Shown: positions 25,192-37,800 of the stretch, piece after piece | Numbering within the stretch: position 1 is the first letter of the stretch | Layout of the letters: each line of letters starts with the position of its first letter | From: Mikania micrantha | Taxonomy: Eukaryota; Streptophyta; Magnoliopsida; Asterales; Asteraceae | NCBI GenBank assembly: GCA_009363875.1 | Contig: CM018698.1 | Span: 57,569,067 to 57,633,066, forward strand | DNA: 64,000 bases | Direction: 5' to 3' | Made by a program: the position numbers and the translations under genes | Notes under the pieces: model-generated | Told to the model about the DNA's origin: nothing | What the model saw: only the letters and a program-made list of their open reading frames with translations | The model's database searches: none

Positions 25192-25753
25192 TACAATCAA
25201 TTACACCAACATGCTATAAAGAAAGGTGAAATCCTTAATTTCAAGTGAAATTTTATTACTCAACTTTCAAGAGAAATTTTAATACTCAAACTTTTAAGGC
25301 CTTATTTGAAATTGTTTATTTATCTTTAAAAATAATTTTTGTCAAAAGTAATTATTAACTTATGACATTTTAAAATGAAGTTTTTAAAAATATGTTTGGA
25401 TTATCTTTTAAAAATATTTTTTTCAAAATGACCAAAAAGGATATACTTATATTCACAATCATTTTAAAGTAAATTTATAATTTTATGTCAATAAGTCATA
25501 AACATGAGCATAAATTTATATTAAACAAACAAAATCTAACAAATTAAAGCAACAATATACCATGAAATGTATAAATATCATTTATCACTAATGCAAATAG
25601 CCAAAAGGTGAGAATTCAAGTGATATCTAATTAAGTAAATTACTCATAACTACCAAATACTTGGTACTAAAATTTGATTGTGCTGATGAGCTAATGCATG
25701 ATCCTTAATCTAATAACTAATTAATGATAAATCAACTTAAATGAATGTATATA

Positions 25754-25897
25754 TAGGGTTGTTCATGAGCCAAACCTAACCAAGCGAGCAACGAGCAAGC
25801 ATACCTTGGCTCGTGCTCGGCTCGTTTATAAACGAGCGGAATTCAAACGAGCTTTTTCCGAGCAAGCGACGAACGGCGAGCGATTTGAACAGCCCTA
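25754..25897. mobile_element. very small hAT-type MITE, 144 bp
   Basis: An exact 8-bp duplication TGTATATA flanks it (25746-25753 and 25898-25905). The ends are TAGGGTTGTTCA and TGAACAGCCCTA. Short gagcgag / ctcgctc type motifs lie inside in both orientations. Confidence 0.8.
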
Positions 25898-26258
25898 TGT
25901 ATATAGACGAATGTAAATATATAAACTTTAACAAGTGCAAATGAGCAAACAAACATGAACATTACTAGCAGAATTCCTTTGTTTTAATTAAAAGAATAAA
26001 ATTTTTTGTTCGTGTTTGTTAACCACTTCACGTAGAAGTGTGATTTTGGTTCGTACATGTGTAACCTTTGTGTGTGATCTTTTTAAGAATACATACTTCT
26101 ATAAAATTACCAAAGGAAACAAATATATGTCATAGGATGAAGACATAACTATGGATCCAAGAAGCAAAACACATGTGAAGCTTCTAGTTATTTGTCACTT
26201 ATGAGTCTCCAAAAAGCTCCAATACATAACTGATTATATGGATAGAGCTAAAGTATGA

Positions 26259-29200
26259 TTAATAAAGAGTGAAGCTTTTCTGCACTTCAATTGCAAGTTC
26301 TTCAACACTAAGTTGACATTCCAGTCCAATCTGCACATAAAAATTGACCAAATAAACAACATGTAAGATCATGATCAATATAAATCAATCAACTGGGACA
26401 TGCTCAATATAGATAAACATGTTTGGTATAGAAGTTAACAAACAAGCATACCCAGTGAACTCCTAATTTGTAAAGTTTGGGAGGGGTGAGATAAAGATAA
26501 GCATTACTCATACTCCAAATATGGTAAAATGTTGCTTCGTAATTTGGTATAGAAGTTATCTATTGTTATTTATGGAGCATAATAACTAAATCTGACAATC
26601 TTGACCCATAGTAAGATAAATGGGTAGATTTAGGTAAATAATTATTATACTTTGGGTTGAAATGAGTACCATTATATGACATAAAACGGATTGAGATGGG
26701 TAGTATCTTAACACAATACTGGTCAAAATGAGTAACTTAAAAACTATGTGGATATAATTGATTCAAACGATTAAAATTGATTAATAATATATTTGATAAG
26801 AAAATTATTAAAAATTAACAAAATAAACCATTTGTTTCGTTACAATTCATTTTAACTTCAAATAAATTGATGTTTTTCAAAAAAAAACTCATTTAGACCC
26901 AAACTAATTTTGATAAAACTCATCCTAATTGGAACCCGCTCTGACCCGTTACCCAACCCAACCCGCCCATTTTTCCAGGCATAATAATAGCTATGATTTA
27001 AAGATTTAATTATGCTTGCAAAGTACATGCAGTGCATTTTTTATATTGTGTTCTAAACCAAATTTAGCTATTTAAGTGTATTAAAAAGTTGATCAAAATA
27101 GTATAGTTCCAAGTTTTTGGATTCGATTGAGGATCCTAATGTCATGTGAATCAAAACAATTGAGTTCAGTGCATGTAAAGTGGTGCTCAAGGCTCCCACA
27201 TGGGCGGATCGTCACATGACAACAACCTTAGTAACCACATAATGTCATGTTACATTCCACAATTGATCATGCCACATTAGGGTCATACCGGGTCACACAC
27301 GACCCGCTAAGACAAGAAACACGAAATGGGTAGACACGAACACGACTCGTTTAAAATACGTAAACTCGTTAAGGAACCTGCTAACAGTTCACTTTAAATG
27401 ATCTGTTGAAAAACTTGTTAAAGAACCTGTTAAGGAACCCGTTACAGAACTAGGGTTAGTGAATTAGAAATTTTTAAAAGGTAATTGGTTACCCATCTAT
27501 TTTATTGTATTATTTTTATAAAATTTTAAATTATAAACATGTCTTAATAGGTTTTAACGAGTCTTAACATGTCTTAATGTGTAATAACATACCTTAACGG
27601 GCTTTTACATGTTTAGACACGAAAAATAAACAGGTTTTAACGTGTAGACATTTTTAGACACAAAACATGTTAAAGTCGTGTCGTGTGCTAACGTGTCCAT
27701 GTCTGAAATTGTCAACATTGTGCCACATAAGTGTATATACCTTGATAACAAAGGAGTAAAGGACAGTGTCCTCCATGCTGCTGATACTAAGATGGAGGAT
27801 CTCAAGACAAAGATTCTCCAACAAACTGATTATCTTCACAACTTGCCCAGGAATTCTTCGTGATACGGTTCTCAAGACCACATTCGAACCCGAGATCTTT
27901 GCTTCCACATCTGCGACTGGCGAGTTACATGATGCTCCTAGTTCTTTGATATTTTCATGTACAACTATAGACCGATCCGACTGTGGGGTCGTGGGTCCCA
28001 GTAAGGGCTTAGGGCTTATGCTTAGGCCGGGGCTAGGACTAATGCTCCTACGCCTTTTCTTTGATTCCAACACCTCTAAAACTAGTTGCATTTCCTTGAT
28101 GAACTCTATCACACCACCTATAATTGATGCTTGATCTCCCTGTCATGTTATATGCCTCAAACAAAAAGTTAATATAGTGGAAAAGTAAGAAATTATTTGA
28201 CACTATTCCTTTTTATGAAAAGAAATCATGTCACAATTAGACGTAGAAGAAGTTATAATGCATAGTATTTTTCTTATTATGTCCCAATTTAATTAGAAGT
28301 CATAAAGTGTTGTAATTTCCTTGAGATGAACAAAAAATTAAAAATTATATTTTATTTTATCAAAGTGGGTCTTCGGACGTTGGGCGGACAAGATTACCAA
28401 TGTTGTTTGCATTTCGCCAACGTGGGTGACCTTTTGTCATTACGTTTACAAGGGTAACCCGGCTTAAAATGTGTTTGTTGGCCATTCAAAAAATGTAATA
28501 ACTCTTCACGTATTTTCTGTTTTTTTTTTTAACATGAGAACTCTATCAAATATTAGATCAGGTAAAATGCAGCTTACGTAAGGTGAGGAAGATGGTTCAA
28601 GCTATATTGAATCGGCCTAGATGGCTGAATCACTTACCCCTATGCTACCTCTTGAAATTAATTTGAGTAAATTTGTTAATTTTTTAGCAAATGTTGGAAA
28701 ACAAGAGTGCAAATTGATTGATCAAACAGAGATTGATACATAAATCTTCGGATATTGATTTACACTTCCAATATATTTTTTTTTTAACAACAATTTGGAT
28801 CACTGACATGTCATAGACCCATATGATCATATCCGCATCCAATAGGAAGAAACTCACTCTTGGTGAGAAGAAAACCCCCTAACCCAGCATGAAACTCTGA
28901 TTTTGTCCATGTCAATATGTCATAACTTGAACCTATGAGCTCCCTAATATTAAAGCCACATGATACTTCAAATATAATTGTTCGCTGATTTATGCGTCTA
29001 TTTAGGCCTGTAAATGAAACGAACGAACGTGTTTGTTCATTTAAATTTAACTGAACATGAACATATTAATGAACATGAATTTTGTGTTCGTGTTCGTTTA
29101 TTAAGAAAATGTATATGTTCGTGTTCGTTTGTGTTTATTCATTAATAAATTAAACGAACTGTTCATGAACATAAATGAACACAAACGAACCAAAATAAAC

Positions 29201-30118
29201 GAACAAATATAAATGAACATTATTTAATACTATTGAACAATCATAAACGAAAATGAACACTATTAAACAAACATAAACGAACACAATTGAACATGCATAA
29301 ACGAACACAAACGATAAGTCTCTTAAATGTAAATACATATCATTCTAAAGTAGATAGTTAACCGAACATAAACTAATATTACATAGTTAACGAACACAAT
29401 TAAACGAACATAAATAAATGAACATAACCGAACAGTTCATGAACATAAATAAACGAACAATAGGTGTGTTCATGTTCGTTCATTTAATTAAACGAACATA
29501 AACGAAATTCTCGTCGAACAGTTCAAGAACTGTTCGGTTCGTTTACAGGCCTACATCTATACATTATGAACAATTGCTTCAAAATAGTGTGTCGCACGTT
29601 TGGTAAACCTAAACATAACCTAATGATATTTAACCCCTTTTAATTAATTTACAAATTTCAAATTTAACTCATAGTTCATAAACTTATAATTATATTACTA
29701 ATAATAATAATGTTATAATAAAACTAATAATGTTACAAATTTAACTCATAAACTTATAATTACTAATAATGGTCTTATTGATTAAAAAAAAAAAAAAAGA
29801 CTAGTTAGACAAAAAAAACCCTAATTTAACAAGCTATTGCTTGAGCAGCCCAGAAATCATCATATCCGGGCTGAGTGCTTGCCAAATCAGTTTGATGCAT
29901 CGATGGATCGATAAACAATTATTAAATACTTATCGATTAGTTTTCATTATATAAAATTAATTATATAGGTTCTTTAATTTGCAATAACATATGTTTAACA
30001 TATAGAGATCGAATAAACCCACCCTCTTGATGTAGAAACATGGTGTCATAGATCTCAAGACCTTGAGGTGTTCATTCATCTGTCTTCTCCTGTTTCTCTC
30101 TACAGCTATATGAGACAT
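26259..30118 (-). CDS. MUTE: MUTE, bHLH regulator of stomatal development
   Basis: Three exons on the minus strand: 30118-30023, 28139-27741 and 26330-26259 (96, 399 and 72 nt), 188 residues. Junctions are AAGAGG|gtgggt...gacag|GGAGAT and ATCAAG|gtatat...gtgcag|ATTGGA, all phase 0. The bHLH begins at the very N-terminus ([18 protein letters not shown], then [17 protein letters not shown]), which distinguishes MUTE from FAMA and SPEECHLESS, where longer sequences precede it. The second half has the ACT-like fold landmarks [23 protein letters not shown] and [15 protein letters not shown]. By family knowledge, MUTE pairs with SCREAM/ICE1-type bHLH partners in the nucleus and moves meristemoids to guard mother cell fate. 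It ends ...QKSFTLY, shorter than Arabidopsis MUTE (202 aa). Intron 1 holds a SINE and a hAT MITE, intron 2 a hAT element next to the donor. An in-frame Met at 30145 gives nine extra residues but lacks family support. Confidence 0.93.
27278..27720. mobile_element. hAT-type element beside the MUTE exon 2 donor, 443 bp
   Basis: An exact 8-bp duplication TGCCACAT flanks it (27270-27277 and 27721-27728). It starts TAGGGTCATACC and ends near TTGTCAACATTG. Subterminal acacgaa / gtcgtgt motifs lie in opposite orientations. The edge nearest exon 2 is 20 bases into the intron. Related in layout to 19896-20976. Confidence 0.75.
28776..28964 (-). mobile_element. SINE-like retroposon in MUTE intron 1
   Basis: Direct repeats ACTTCCAATATA (28764-28775) and ACTTCAAATATA (28965-28976), 11 of 12 matching, flank it. 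On the minus strand it has a possible A box (TGGCTTTAATATTAGG), a B box (GGTTCAAGT), a GGGGGTTTTCTTC body and an A-run tail. This is the plan of a tRNA-derived SINE. Confidence 0.6.
29003..29553. mobile_element. hAT-type MITE in MUTE intron 1, 551 bp
   Basis: Ends are TAGGCCTGTAAA and TTTACAGGCCTA, perfect inverts over 12 bases. The flanks CGTCTATT (28995-29002) and CATCTATA (29554-29561) match at 6 of 8. Dense gaacgaacg / gttcgtt motifs in opposite orientation fill it, as in the element at 10058. Confidence 0.8.
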
Positions 30119-31839
30119 GTTCCAATCTTTCAATTCTCGGGTCAAGAAACAACATAATCACGCATATATATATGCATATGATCACATATACATACATATA
30201 TACATATATATACATACACACACCATACCTACACACACATGTATATATGTATGTATGTATATATAATATAATAAGGTGTGTTACGTGTGTGGGTGCGTAA
30301 GTCTACTGCATACAAGTAGCTAGGTTCTTATAAATGCTATGGTTGCAGTACTCTCACTCTCGTGAGGTTAATTATATATTTTTTTATTTTATTTTATTTT
30401 TTTTACTTCAATTCTCTCTCTCGTATATAATTAATTAAGTTGGGGATGTGTGGTTTTATAAGTGTGTGATGTTTATTGTGGCTGGTAATATTACGTGCAT
30501 CCGCGTGAGTAAATTTTCATATTTGTGATCATGCAGATGTTATTGTGTTCATCCACGTACTTGCTTTAAAAAGCAAGTTGGGTACTTGTGTCAATATATA
30601 GTACGTGCATACCTTAAATTTTACAAAATACGTACGAGAGCTAGATCTTTCTTTTTTTAACATCAACGTATTACTTTTAAATTACTCCTAAATATTCCCT
30701 CTTATATGGAGTTAAACCTAACACGTCCTTTCTAAAAGGTAATACTTCCATCAAATGAGCTGGTCCTACATAAAATCGTACGAGAGCCAGATGTCTACAT
30801 ATTATGTAGAGCAGTGGCACAACACGATTTTTTTTAGAGGGTGAGATAGTTTTTGGTATAAGTTGTCTATCTTTATTTTTTTTAGTTTGATTTGGATCAG
30901 ATCGGTCTACATAATCTTTATATAAATTAATAAAAATATTTAGACACGTGTGGTTTTTAAAAACATTTTTATAATAATTTTCTCGTATTAAATGTATATC
31001 TCGTACTAAATATATTAATATTAAGTACTAACTAAATTATTTGTACTTTTTCTTATTGAAAAAAATATTTTTAATATATCATAAAACACTATTAAAATTA
31101 TTATTTTTTAAATAATTTTTTTATAAAATATGAAATTTCTATTAAGTAGAACTTTTTTTTTCTAAAATAACCAACTCTTATAAAAAATGCAAGATATTTG
31201 ATCATTCTAAAATTAAAACGACAGTTTTATAATTTCTTTTGAATATAAATTAAAAAAAATAGTAAAAGTAAATAAAATCCAAATTTTGAATATAAAAAAA
31301 AATAAAAAAAATGACATTAAAAAAAAGAAAACAAAATGTTATTTTTTAAAAAAAAAATTAAAAAAATATATTTATATTTATTTGACTTAAATTATTTAGT
31401 TATACTTCATTTTAATAATTAATCAATATTATATGTACGTCTATTATCGTTTTACACTTTCTATAACTTTATTACTCATTATTTAATATATTTATTTAAC
31501 AATGTATCAAACAGGATATTAACTTAGTAAAGTGATAAACTAAATTAATTTTCAAATGCATAACAAAACGTCATTCATAGATAAAAACCTTATCATTGCA
31601 TCTTGATATAATATAACAAGTACAACAAATTTTCCAAACAGGTTTAAGTAACAAATATTCAACCAACAAGTTCAAGCTAACATTCAAATAAAAAATCAAT
31701 AATCTAGCAAATAAACAAAAGTAAAATTTAAAGAAAAAGTTAAAGAAAGTATTTAATTAGGTCGAGGATTTGGGTTTATATAATTAAGTTGAGAGAGAAT
31801 GTCATTCACACGTGGCCTGAAAATCAGTTGTTCGCACGT
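30119..31839 (-). promoter_or_regulatory. upstream region of MUTE with AT/AC microsatellite
   Basis: Bases 30155-30262 are a mixed (AT)n, (AC)n and (ATGT)n microsatellite, starting only about 40 bases before the start codon and so probably in the leader. A TATA-like TTATATAC on the minus strand is near 30423-30430, followed by a GA run (gagagagag). From 30880 to 31700 the sequence is extremely AT-rich with no feature. Confidence 0.35.
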
Positions 31840-31889
31840 TGAGAACAAATTTCGTTAAAAGAAGTTGAGAGAGAGAGAGAGGTGAGAAC

Positions 31890-33065
31890 TGATGGTTTGG
31901 GTAATTTCATGTGATTTAGGTGCGTAATGATGCATTTTTATGGGTTAAATACGTGGAATATGGTGATTGTTTGTGTGTTTTGATAATTTGCAGGTTTTCG
32001 AGTGAAGAAAATGAGTGTTTGATGGCCAAGAATCAAAGGGTGGCTAAGGAATGGTGCTTGGGAGGCCAAAATATCCAAAAATGAAGGTTTTCATGAAGTG
32101 GCATATCAAAATGGCGTATTGGTGGCGTATTACAGAGCCAAACCACCCAGGAAAGAAGGGAAGGCGTATGATACGCCAGTATGGGGCGTATCATACGCCG
32201 GGTACAGCAAAAAGTCCGGATTTTTCCCGTTTTGCCACATATTTAAGCCCAAGAACCTAGGGTTTCGAGCTAACTTCGACGACTTTTGGAGGTTCTAGGG
32301 GGTTTCCAAGGCCTAGGAATTCATCAATTAACTCTTCCAAACACCACAGAGATTACCGAATTGATGATAGCATACAACCGATTGCAGATGCAAGGCTAAT
32401 TTCGTTGAAATCACGCCCGGGTGAATGGTTAGTTAAGTTTAGGTATTTCTATGATTCTAATTGTAATTGACTACAAACAATAGTGGGTTTCTATCTTGTT
32501 AATTGTTTGTATATTGCTTTTCATATTGAATTGAACGATTTGACTTTTCTGATTCGATTGCATGTTCATCATTTTTCAGTTTACAATTGTGAAACATTGA
32601 ATGTCAATTGGATTATCACTTTCAAATTGATATTGGTAAGTGATATCCTAGGATTAAACTTAGTTGGTTTTCATCAATTAATTACTAAACTTAGGTTTTC
32701 CACTTATGAATATCCGTTCACACGAAAAGTAACAAATCATGTCTATGTGATTGTCTTGAGCAATTAAGTCATAAAGGTTACTACTTTCCTTCTAATTCAA
32801 ATCCCGGGTGTGATTCGTTTTCATAATTAAGTTAAAATACATTTGCTTTCATTGTTAAATTGCTACAAGATCGTTTTCTTACTAAAGTTCAAACACTCAT
32901 TAATCAATTTTACAATTTCTTGTCTAGTTAAATTAGGTTAAATCAGATAACGATACACCATCCACCTAAACTCTTCGTGGTTCGACACCCTACTTACCCT
33001 ACTAGTTAAGGTAGCTAGGAACACACTCATTAACTCTTATTTGATCGGTACTTCGACGTCGGTCA
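31890..33065. mobile_element. solo LTR, 1176 bp, inside a short tandem repeat
   Basis: It begins TGATGGTTTGGG and ends ACGTCGGTCA, with an exact 5-bp duplication AGAAC (31885-31889 and 33066-33070). The flanks are two copies of one unit (gagaacaaatttcgttaaa...gttgagagagaga at 31849 and its partner split by the insertion and resuming at 33066). The 3' part (gtggttcgacaccctacttaccc...cttcgacgtc) resembles the LTR ends of some plant Gypsy elements. It has a TATA-like catatttaa near 32238. Internal short frames are not genes. Confidence 0.75.
32163..32199. repeat. perfect 15-bp hairpin in the solo LTR
   Basis: GGCGTATGATACGCC (32163-32177) and its exact reverse complement GGCGTATCATACGCC (32185-32199) are separated by seven bases. 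Each arm is itself nearly palindromic. It lies about 40 bases upstream of the TATA-like motif. Confidence 0.85.
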
Positions 33066-33070
33066 AGAAC

Positions 33071-34172
33071 AAATGTCGTTAAAGAAAGTTGAGAGAGAGA
33101 GGATGTGTGTAACCGTGGACAAAATGTGGCCGGCCAGTGGTAGGTGGCTTTGATCGAGGCAACAACATAAAAGATCAAAATGCTTAGAATCAAATATGTG
33201 AACAAACGAAATGTGCTTTCGATCGCTGCAAATATTATAGTTTTGTAAATAATAACTGAGTTGTTTATTATTTACTAAAGTAAATTTGTGAAGATAACAC
33301 ATGTGATTACTCTTGGTCTTTACGTTTATTAAATTACTTTTATTGTCAAGTATTTAAACATTTGTAACAAATACAGTTTTTAGGTCATTAAATTACTCTC
33401 ACTTGTTTAACCAAATTATCATCATCTAATGATTGTTTGAGACCCGTATAGATAATATATGAAGCATATATATACCAAAAATGAAATACTAGCAAAACAC
33501 ATGAATCATTTCGACAATTTACTATGTTTATTATGTTTATTGTTTAGTAAATGGGCTAGTGAAGTAATGAGCATATATTTTCTTTAAATATTAATAGGTT
33601 ACTTGGGTAATTGTGCTTGTAAAAATTAACTGATAATCGATCGACTTGTTGTTTAAATAATTAATAATTGTGTATATAATTTATTGTAAATTGTATGTTT
33701 GTAAGTTTATAATAGGCGTGTATCTGTAAAATTTTACAATTTTAAATTGTGTTTTCTTGATGGCTGATATTAAATTATCATTTGGGTTGATGTTAAAATT
33801 CCATGAGAATCGATCAACATTATATCATATTGAACTTAAAAATAAAAATATTATGTAACGTGTGTGGTCTCACGTGAAACCCCTGTCAAGGAAAACATAC
33901 TTAGATTATCAATGCAACAATGACGACAATATAATATGCTTTTAGACGCGGTTGTTATAGTGAAAGAAGAAGGTGAGGTTGTACCCAAATTCTCACGTAC
34001 TCCGCAACAATTGTGTTATCAAAGGATTACAAAACCTGTATGCAACATATATGTAATATAACTATACAATCATTTGAATACATACATAGTGCATGAGCTT
34101 GATGCAAACTTTAAGATCTACTCTAACCTAACCATTATTCATCAATCATATTACCATCACCCGGCACAAGCC
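33071..34172. other. intergenic, no gene seen
   Basis: AT-rich sequence between the solo LTR and the Copia element, with no feature I can support. Confidence 0.45.
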
Positions 34173-34177
34173 ACTTC

Positions 34178-34812
34178 TGTTGGGCTTAATTTTGTTTGGC
34201 CCATGAGAAGCCCACAACACATAGGGTTAAAATGAGCTGCTGGTTGTTTTGGGAAAGAAGAGAGAGATTACAGCAGCCAACAAGAGGAAAAAGGGGAAAG
34301 AAATTTTCGTCATTTTTGACCTAGTCACGTTTCCTGCTGATTTCCCGGAGTTTCAACCGTTGGATCGTCTTCATTTTGGACAGCTTCTTCGTCACATCCA
34401 GGGGAGCTTATCCAACGGTGGGTTTTGTTTAATAACGTCCGGAGGTCGGGTTTTCGAGCCCCTGTTCACAGCAGACGTTTTGTGGTTATTTTCTTCCCTT
34501 TTGTCTTTGATTTGTTTCCATATGCTTGATGTTAGTGTTTCCAAGTGTATGATGGTTAGTATACCTAGAGAAGACTTCGTATTGCTCTAATTTTGGTGAT
34601 AGTGGATTTGAAGCGGCTCTAGTAGTCTCGTGGTTTTTATACTCATTTTGAGAGGTTTTCCACGCTAAAATTTTGGTGCTCTTTATTGTTTTAGAATTCT
34701 CTATTTGTTTGTATCCTCATAGGTTCATTTGAGTTGGGAAAGTTTGGTCAAACGAAGATAATTCCGCATATGTTGTGTATCGTTGTGACCGGGTCGCGTG
34801 TTTTTCCCATCA
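34178..34812 (+). repeat. 5' LTR of the Copia element
   Basis: 635 bp from TGTTGGGCTT to CCCATCA. By eye it differs from the 3' LTR at about 23 substitutions and 3 indels (one of 14 bases), roughly 3.6 percent, so insertion is not recent. Confidence 0.9.
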
Positions 34813-34815
34813 AAG

Positions 34816-34827
34816 TGGTATCAGAGC
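34816..34827 (+). other. primer-binding site
   Basis: TGGTATCAGAGC, three bases after the 5' LTR, complementary to the 3' end of initiator methionine tRNA as in most plant Copia elements. Confidence 0.9.
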
Positions 34828-34867
34828 CATTGGTTCTTGATTTTGGTTATCTACACTCACTTGAACG

Positions 34868-37800
34868 ATGGATGCTAATACATGTAGAATGGTTCTAATT
34901 ATCATGTTTGGAAAGGAAAGATGGAAGACCTTCTTTATGTGAAGGATTATTATTTGTCTGTCTTTAGTACAGATAAACCTGACAACAAAACAGATGAAGA
35001 ATGGAGCATTCTACATAGAAAGGTTTGCGGGTATATTCGTCAATGGGTTGATGATAATGTTTTGAACCATATTAGCGGGGAGACTCATGCTCGTACTTTG
35101 TGGAACAAGCTTGAGGAATTGTATGCTCGTAAGACCGGGAACAATAAGTTGTTTTTGATTAAACAATTGATAAACTTGAAGTATCGTGATGGAACTCCTG
35201 CTACTGATCACTTGAATGTTTTTCAAGGTGTTATTAATCAACTTGTAGGAATGGGTATCAAGTTTGAAGACGAGATACAAGGTTTATGGCTCCTCGGTAC
35301 TTTACCGGATTCTTGGGAGACTTTTAGGACATCATTGTCCAACTATGCAGCAAATGGTATTATTACTATGGAATTGGCTAAGGGCAGTATTTTAAATGAA
35401 GAGATGAGAAGAAAGTCACAAGGTTCCTTTTCACACTCGGATGTCTTAGTCACAGAAAGCAGGGGGAGAAGTCAAAGTAAAGGTCCGGGTAACAAAGGGA
35501 AGCATCGTAGCAAGTCAAGAGGAAAAAATGATGATTTTGAGTGCTATCATTGTGGCAGAAAATGGCATATAGTCCGGTATTGCAGACAACTAAAAAGAGA
35601 GAACAAGAAGGCTAATTACAACAATAAAAAGAACAACCATAAGAAAGATGATGGTGGTAATGACAGTGCAGAAGCAAATACTACTACCGATGAGTTCTTT
35701 ATTTGTTGTGATTATGATATGGTGAACGTTGCACATGATGATTCGAGTTGGGTTGTTGACAGTGGTGCTACCTATCATGTGACATCACAAAGGGATTTCT
35801 ATACATGCTACACAGCCGGTGACTTTGGGAGTGTTAAGATGGGCAATAGTGGGCTATCTAAGATCGTTGGTGTTGGAGATATTTGTTTGAAGTTTGACAC
35901 TGGGATGGAGTTGGTTTTACACAATGTAAAACATGTTCCAGATATTCGACTTAATTTGATATCTGCATGTACACTCGATGATGATTTTACCATAATAGCT
36001 TTGGTGATGGTAATTGGAAACTCACTCGTGGTTCTCTGATCGTGGCAAGAGGTAAAAGAGCTTCAAAGCTCTACACGACACATCCAAAGATCTCTAAAGA
36101 TTCAGTTCACTCATTGGTGAATACATATATGACTGAGTTATGGCATAAGAGACTTGGTCACATGAGTGAAAAGGGGATGTCTTTATTGTTGAAGAGAAAT
36201 GCCTTGTCAGGTGTGCGTGATGTTCATTTGAAGAAGTGTTCTTATTGCCTTGAAGGTAAGCAAAATAGAGTTACCTTTAAGAGTCATTCTCCTTCTAGGA
36301 AGGAAAGAATACTTGATTTGGTGCATTCCGATGTATGTGGTCCTATGAAGACTAGATCACTTGGCGGCTGTTCATACTTTGTCACATTCATCGATGATCA
36401 CTCAAGGAAGGTTTGGGTTTATTATTTAAAATCTAAAGATCAAGTATTTGATGTGTTTAAGCAGTTTCATGCCCTAGTGGAAAGACAAACTGGGAATAAG
36501 CTTAAGTGAATTAGAACGGATAATGGAGGTGAATACATTGGTCCCTTTGATGCTTATTGTAGAGAGAAGGGTATTCGACACCAAAAGAGTCCTCTGAAGA
36601 CACCACAGTTGAATGGTTTAGCCGAACGGATGAATAGAACATTGGCTGAAAGAGTTAGATGTTAGCTTTCACATGCACGATTGCCTAATTCTTTTTGGGG
36701 TGAGGCTTTAAATACATCAGTACATGTTATTAATCTTACCCCTTGTGTTCCTTTGTCTTTTGATGTTCCAGACAGGGTTTGGAGAGGCAAGGATGTTTCT
36801 TACAATCATTTGAGAGTCTTTGGATGCAAAGCTTTTGTACACATTCCCAAAGATGAAAGATCAAAGCTTGATGTGAAGACTAAGCCATGTATATTCCTTG
36901 GTTATGGCCAAGACGAGTTTGGGTACAGGTTATATGATTCAGTTTTGAAGAAACTTGTAAGAAGCCGAGATGTTGTGTTTATGGAAGATCAAACTTTGAA
37001 AGATATTGAGAAGGTACAAATGGTTCCTCAATATAGTGATGATCTTGTTGATTTGGATCCGGTTCCTCCACAACATTCTGAGCAACAAAGTGGAGATGAG
37101 ACTCAAGTAGATCAACAACATGAAAATGGTGATATTGTTAATCTAGATTTACCAATACCAGATATGCTTGCATTTTTCCCACTTAGGCGGTCTACCCGAG
37201 ACCGTCATCCTTCCACCTGTTTTTCTGCTGATGAGTATGTCTTACTCACTGATGGGGGAGAGCCTGAATGTAATGCAGAGGCCATGGAAGATGAACAAAA
37301 AAGAGAGTGGGTTGAAGCCATGCAAGATGAGATGAATTCCTTGTATGAGAACCATACTTTTGAGTTGGTAAAGTTGCCTAAGGGCAAGAGAACTTTGAAA
37401 AACAAGTGGGTCTACAAATTGAAGACTGAAGAACATACCTCACGACCTCGGTACAAGGCTAGATTGGTGGTCAAAGGGGTTCAGTCAAAGAAAAGGTATT
37501 GATTTTGATGAGATTTTCTCTCCGGTCGTGAAGATGAGTTCTATTTGGGTTATTCTTGGTTTGGCCGCTAGCCTTGATCTTGAGCAAATGGATGTCAAGA
37601 CCACCTTCCTTCACGGTGTCTTGGATAAGGAAATCTACATGGAGCAACCTAAAGGGTTTCAGGTTAAGGGCAAAGAAGACTATGTCTGTAAACTTCAGAA
37701 AAGTCTTTATGGGTTGAAGCAAGCACCTAGACAGTGGTACAAGAAGTTTGAGTCAGTTATGGGGGAGCAAGGCTACCGGAAGACTACTTCAGATCACTGT

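Noticed and set aside
27678..28134. Plus-strand open frames over MUTE exon 2
   Set aside because: They are antisense shadows of the MUTE coding exon.
30155..30262. Possible Z-DNA or regulatory element in the AC/AT run near MUTE
   Set aside because: Reads as an ordinary mixed microsatellite; no specific motif supports more.
32051..32767. Several plus-strand frames of 66-94 codons
   Set aside because: All lie inside the solo LTR 31890-33065 and have no family features.
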